Shown here: positions 7,310-9,655 of the stretch, in pieces
Layout: every line of letters starts with the position of its first letter
Position numbering within the stretch: the stretch's first letter is position 1
DNA from: an uncultured Clostridia bacterium
GTDB lineage: Bacteria; Bacillota_A; Clostridia; Oscillospirales; Acutalibacteraceae
Length of the DNA: 9,655 bases
Direction: 5' to 3'
Assembly: GCA_937891215.1 (NCBI GenBank)
Contig: CALAEU010000158.1
Span: 1-9,655 of the forward strand
Made by a program: the position numbers and the translations under genes
The notes under the pieces: model-generated
Databases searched by the model: none
Told to the model about the DNA's origin: nothing
Seen by the model: only the letters and a program-made list of their open reading frames with translations

Positions 7310-7852
7310 TTATTTCCGACTTTTTAAATATTTCTCCGCTTTAAGAATTATAGTCTGTGTTTTAGAATCTTTTATTTCGCCATTCATAACTTTTCCCACC
7401 GCTTCAGTGAGTGGCATCTCTAAAACATTTATAAATTCGTCTTCGTCTAAATCCTGCTCACCACTTACTAAATCAGTAGCAAGATACAAATGAATTATTT
7501 CATCAATTAAAGCAGGGGTTGTATACATTTCTCCTAAATAAACTATATTATTAGCAGTAAGTCCTGTTTCTTCACGAAGTTCACGCTTTGCGGCATCTAA
7601 AGGCAGTTCACCTTTATCTAATTTACCTGCAGGAGCTTCTAAAGTAACTTTATTAAATGCATACCTGAACTGATTAACAAATATAACATTACCATCATCT
7701 TTAATTGGTAATACACAAACCGCACCAGGATGTCTTATTACTTCTCTGACACCTTGTTTGCCGTTTGGTAATAAAATTTCATCACGATACAAGTGTATAG
7801 CAACTCCATCAAAAATCTCTTCTGATGAAAGTTTTTTCTCTTTTAATTCCAT
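7310..7852 (-). CDS. NUDIX hydrolase, ADP-ribose pyrophosphatase type
   Basis: The 180-residue protein has a perfect Nudix box (G-x5-E-x7-R-E-x-x-E-E-x-G) at 76-97, which binds Mg2+ and carries the catalytic glutamates. Features of ADP-ribose pyrophosphatases flank it: RHPGAVCVLPI (40-50), QFRY (61-64), EAPAGKLDKGE (72-82) and a proline 16 residues past the box (Pro113 in YTTPALIDE). The usual reaction is ADP-ribose to AMP and ribose-5-phosphate, a housecleaning step for NAD-derived metabolites; other sugar nucleotides are possible. It is cytoplasmic and of normal length. It is the first gene of a leftward two-gene operon with the glycosyltransferase. Its ATG is preceded on the - strand by AAAGG at a spacing of about 10, and by a TTGCAA-17-TAAAAT promoter with an extended TGC element. 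Confidence 0.93.
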   Translation of the reverse strand: MELKEKKLSSEEIFDGVAIHLYRDEILLPNGKQGVREVIRHPGAVCVLPIKDDGNVIFVNQFRYAFNKVTLEAPAGKLDKGELPLDAAKRELREETGLTANNIVYLGEMYTTPALIDEIIHLYLATDLVSGEQDLDEDEFINVLEMPLTEAVGKVMNGEIKDSKTQTIILKAEKYLKSRK

Positions 7853-7882
7853 AATAACACAACCTTTAAAAAGTATGTATTT

Positions 7883-7911
7883 ATTTTAGCATATAATAAT
7901 TTATCTTGCAA
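7883..7911 (-). promoter_or_regulatory. Leftward promoter of the NUDIX-glycosyltransferase operon
   Basis: On the - strand: -35 box TTGCAA (7911-7906), 17-base spacer, extended TGC, -10 box TAAAAT (7888-7883). Transcription would start near 7876, about 24 bases before the NUDIX start codon. The -35 hexamer is shared with the rightward promoter. Confidence 0.7.
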
Positions 7912-7934
7912 CAATTATAAATACATTATATAAT
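7906..7934 (+). promoter_or_regulatory. Rightward promoter of the histidine phosphatase gene
   Basis: -35 box TTGCAA (7906-7911), 17-base spacer, consensus -10 box TATAAT (7929-7934). Transcription would start near 7941, leaving a very short leader before the ribosome binding site at 7947. Confidence 0.78.
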
Positions 7935-7946
7935 AGTATTTGAAAC

Positions 7947-7952
7947 GAGGTG
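7947..7952 (+). promoter_or_regulatory. Ribosome binding site GAGGTG that fixes the true start of the histidine phosphatase
   Basis: GAGGTG lies 6 bases before ATG 7959, whose first residues read MYLYIVRHA, the catalytic motif of the family. It shows that the gene starts here and not at ATG 8014, which has no such site. Confidence 0.75.
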
Positions 7953-7958
7953 CAAATA

Positions 7959-8631
7959 ATGTATTTATATATAGTAAGACACGCACCAGAACTTTGCCGG
8001 CACGCCATCTTACGTGATCAACAATACATATTCCCCATTTGTCGAGCTCGTTCCAGATGGTGATGGATTCACTGAAACTGATTTGACTGATAACGGTTTA
8101 ATCCAGGCATTTCTTTTAGGAGAACGCTTTAAGGATGAGCAAATAGACGCCATTTACACTAGCACATTAATAAGAGCAGTTAGAACTGGTAGCGAAATTT
8201 ACAAATATCACAAAAACGCGAATTTTAATATTTTTACGACATTAATGGAAAAAGGCACGGATAAAGATTACACCGGTTTACCTGATGATGTTTTGCAGAA
8301 TGTTGTTCCCGATGCAGTCATAAGAGAAAGAGCTCCTTTAGGCGAAGAAGACCAAGAAAAAGCCCTCGATAGAGCAAAAAGAGTTATAAATACAATTCTT
8401 TCTGAAAATGATGACAATAGTAATGTTGTTATAGTTGCACACGGAATGTTTAATACATATTTAATATTAGCGGCAACTGGTCTCGGTTTAATTCCCGACT
8501 TTAATTTCTCACAGGATAACACAGGTGTTACGCTTATTCGGTATTTATATGAAGATGGAGTTAAAAAGACTAAATTGACTTATGTAAATGATTGTAGTCA
8601 TTTACATAAGGAAACAGGAAACAGAAAATAG
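7959..8631 (+). pseudogene. Histidine phosphatase (phosphoglycerate-mutase-like), frameshifted after the RHA motif
   Basis: The gene starts at ATG 7959 with MYLYIVRHA, where His8 would be the phosphate-accepting histidine, but that frame ends at TGA within about 35 codons. The rest of the protein is in the +1 frame, whose longest ATG-started reading is 8014-8631 (205 residues). It contains LTDNGLIQA, the IYTSTLIRAVRTG substrate-site helix, VAHG with the second catalytic histidine (codon 8440-8442), and the usual C-terminal YVNDCSHL. Removing one C from CC at 7986-7987 joins the halves as RHAQNFAGTPSYV and restores a 223-residue enzyme. So this is either a recent pseudogene or a single-base consensus error. 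If only 8014-8631 is translated, the catalytic RHA is missing and the product should be inactive. The family removes phosphate from small metabolites or proteins; the substrate is unknown. The last codons (KETGNRK) and stop lie inside a 7-base repeat array. Confidence 0.82.
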
Positions 8632-8644
8632 GAATCAGAAAAAC
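8610..8644 (+). repeat. Degenerate 7-base repeat array, GGAAACA type
   Basis: Consecutive heptads read GGAAACA (8610), GGAAACA (8617), GAAAATA (8624), GGAATCA (8631) and GAAAAAC (8638). This is the reverse complement of the CCTGTTT units at 9577-9597. The array covers the last codons and stop of the phosphatase gene. Confidence 0.65.
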
Positions 8645-8731
8645 AAACTTCATTCTTTCGTTTTTCACTATTAGCAAGTGTTATAGAATATTATCAGATA
8701 TATCGACTAACAACTCAAATGAGGGAGCAAA

Positions 8732-9501
8732 ATATTTCGTAAAAAGGAAAAAGGCGAAGAAAAGGTAAGAAAATGGAGAACCAAGTATGTTTATGATCCA
8801 GAGTACCTTAGTGCCATAAAAAATAAAAGAATTACAATAACAACAATTTTCTTGTGTGTTTCGTTGCTTTTCTCAAATATATACTTAAAAGCAAATTATA
8901 AAGAAGCATATATTGAATATGTGTTAGAAAAGAGTTTTAATGATGATTTTGAGTATATTGATAGCAATTCGGGATCCTGGATGTCAATTACAACCACTTA
9001 CTACTTTGAATCGAATAATTTCCCGATGAAAAAATCGGTGTAAGTGTAAACGATAAATTGGTTTTTTGGAATTATAAAAAATGGCTATCAAATTATATAT
9101 CTATAAAATATAAAGCACAAGCAGAGCAAGAATTAAAAGAACTTTTTCATCCTATATATGGTGATTGTCAAGTATAGTTGAAACCAGGTTATATAAGACG
9201 TGAATATAATATAACAAATTTATCATACGACCAATATTTAAATACTTGTATAGATGATTCTAATATATCTTTAATAGTAACGAGTTCTTTAGATACAAAA
9301 GATACAGATATATATTCTTTGACAAAAGTGTTGAAATAAAGTAACATTTCTCTACCCAGCATCACGATTTATTATAGTAAAGATAAAATGAATAATGATT
9401 GGTTAGAAAAAAATGAGATGGCAAGACACTCAATTTTATATGGTTTTATTCATTTTTGTAATGGTGAACTAGAATCAGTAGATTGGCAAAAATTGTATTA
9501 A
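8732..9501 (+). pseudogene. Decayed gene for a membrane-anchored protein of unknown function
   Basis: A readable protein of about 256 residues can be rebuilt only by accepting several lesions. The frame from 8732 (FRKKEKGEEKVRKW...) opens after TGA 8720 with no ATG, GTG or TTG near its N-terminus; a GGGAG site (8723-8727) stands before ATA 8732, so the start codon appears lost. About 33 basic residues precede one membrane segment (8831-8887, ITITTIFLCVSLLF...), so the bulk would lie outside the membrane. Near 9019-9024 the frame changes: one missing T gives PMKKSV-stop at 9043 in place of PDEKIGVSVNDKLVFW. In the restored frame there are in-frame stops TAG 9175-9177 and TAA 9337-9339, with sensible coding on both sides, ending at TAA 9499-9501. 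I do not recognise the family. Repeat arrays in opposite orientation flank it. The fragment 8852-9043, starting at TTG inside the membrane segment, should not be called a gene. Confidence 0.75.
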
Positions 9502-9555
9502 TAAAATGAACAAAAAGTAGTTTATAATATAGAATTTGCTATAGTTCACCTATTA

Positions 9556-9607
9556 CCTGCTTCCTGCTTCCTGCTTCCTGTTTCCTGTTTCCTGTTTCCC
9601 GCTTCCT
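9556..9607 (+). repeat. Tandem 7-base repeat array, CCTGYTT, seven full units
   Basis: Three CCTGCTT units (9556-9576), three CCTGTTT units (9577-9597), one CCCGCTT (9598-9604) and a partial CCTAAC follow one another without gaps. The like units are grouped, which suggests growth by local duplication. The array is non-coding, lies 54 bases after the decayed gene, and matches the array at 8610 in reverse complement. Confidence 0.88.
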
Positions 9608-9612
9608 AACAA

Positions 9613-9643
9613 AAAAAACTTCGCATTACGCGAAGTTTTTTGT
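9613..9643. terminator. Strong bidirectional terminator hairpin
   Basis: A perfect 12-bp stem (AAAAAACTTCGC 9613-9624 with GCGAAGTTTTTT 9630-9641) has a 5-base loop. T runs on the 3' side in both directions make it usable by either strand. It sits 5 bases after the repeat array; the gene it serves on the right is outside the window. Confidence 0.85.
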
Positions 9644-9655
9644 TATATAAGTCGG

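Noticed and set aside
7980..7995. Programmed ribosomal frameshift in the phosphatase gene
   Set aside because: There is no slippery heptamer, internal Shine-Dalgarno at the right distance or following stem that I can see, and the family is not known to use one.
8014..8631. Complete histidine phosphatase starting at ATG 8014
   Set aside because: It lacks the RHA catalytic histidine and a ribosome binding site; the true start with MYLYIVRHA is at 7959 in another frame.
8659..8689. Promoter before the decayed membrane-protein gene
   Set aside because: TATAGA/TAGAAT-like boxes are present near 8682, but no convincing -35 box lies at the right distance.
8852..9043. Independent small gene of 63 residues
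   Set aside because: The start would be a TTG inside the membrane segment; coding character extends upstream without a start and downstream in another frame, so it is a fragment of the decayed gene.
9556..9607. CRISPR array
   Set aside because: The units are 7 bases long and directly abutting, with no spacers and no cas genes.

Overview
The window looks like chromosomal DNA of a strictly anaerobic, AT-rich Gram-positive bacterium, most likely an uncultured gut-type clostridium (Bacillota). The evidence is the strong AT bias, consistent purine-rich Shine-Dalgarno sites (AGGTGAT, AAAGGA, GAGGAG, GAGGTG), consensus TATAAT-type promoters, and a glycyl radical enzyme, a family whose active form is destroyed by oxygen. 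No tRNA, rRNA, CRISPR array, transposase or phage gene was seen.

Region 1 (1-5686, + strand) is a tightly packed operon that enters from the left. It holds the tail of a gene that reads like the C-terminus of a glycyl-radical-enzyme activase, then a 788-residue glycyl radical lyase (Cys414, Glu416, Gly760), an FGGY-family carbohydrate kinase, a class I mannose-6-phosphate-isomerase-like zinc enzyme, and a small helical-repeat protein of unknown role. Gaps are 9, 36, 4 and 2 bases, and a strong hairpin/U-tract terminator follows. The combination (kinase, sugar-phosphate isomerase, radical C-O or C-C lyase) suggests radical breakdown of a phosphorylated sugar or sugar-like polyol. The lyase is clearly not pyruvate formate-lyase, and its motifs differ from the characterised dehydratases I can recall. 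This is the best candidate in the window for an undescribed pathway.

Region 2 (5687-6205) is a gene-free convergent spacer. Its left half is T-rich on the + strand, its right half is A-rich, and it ends in a hairpin that probably terminates the leftward operon.

Region 3 (6117-7852, - strand) is a two-gene operon: an ADP-ribose-pyrophosphatase-type NUDIX hydrolase, then a family 2 glycosyltransferase with a C-terminal TPR-like half. Between this operon and the next gene on the + strand lies a compact divergent promoter. One palindromic TTGCAA hexamer can serve as the -35 box in both directions, with exactly 17 bases to a good -10 box on each side.

Region 4 (7959-9655) shows decay. A histidine-phosphatase gene has a one-base frameshift just after its catalytic RHA motif. 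A second gene, for a membrane-anchored protein of unknown function, has lost a normal start codon and carries one frameshift and two in-frame stops. The second gene is bracketed by arrays of a 7-base repeat in opposite orientations (GGAAACA-type at 8610, CCTGYTT-type at 9556), and the right-hand array abuts a bidirectional terminator. These lesions are either real gene decay or consensus errors; the reads would have to decide.
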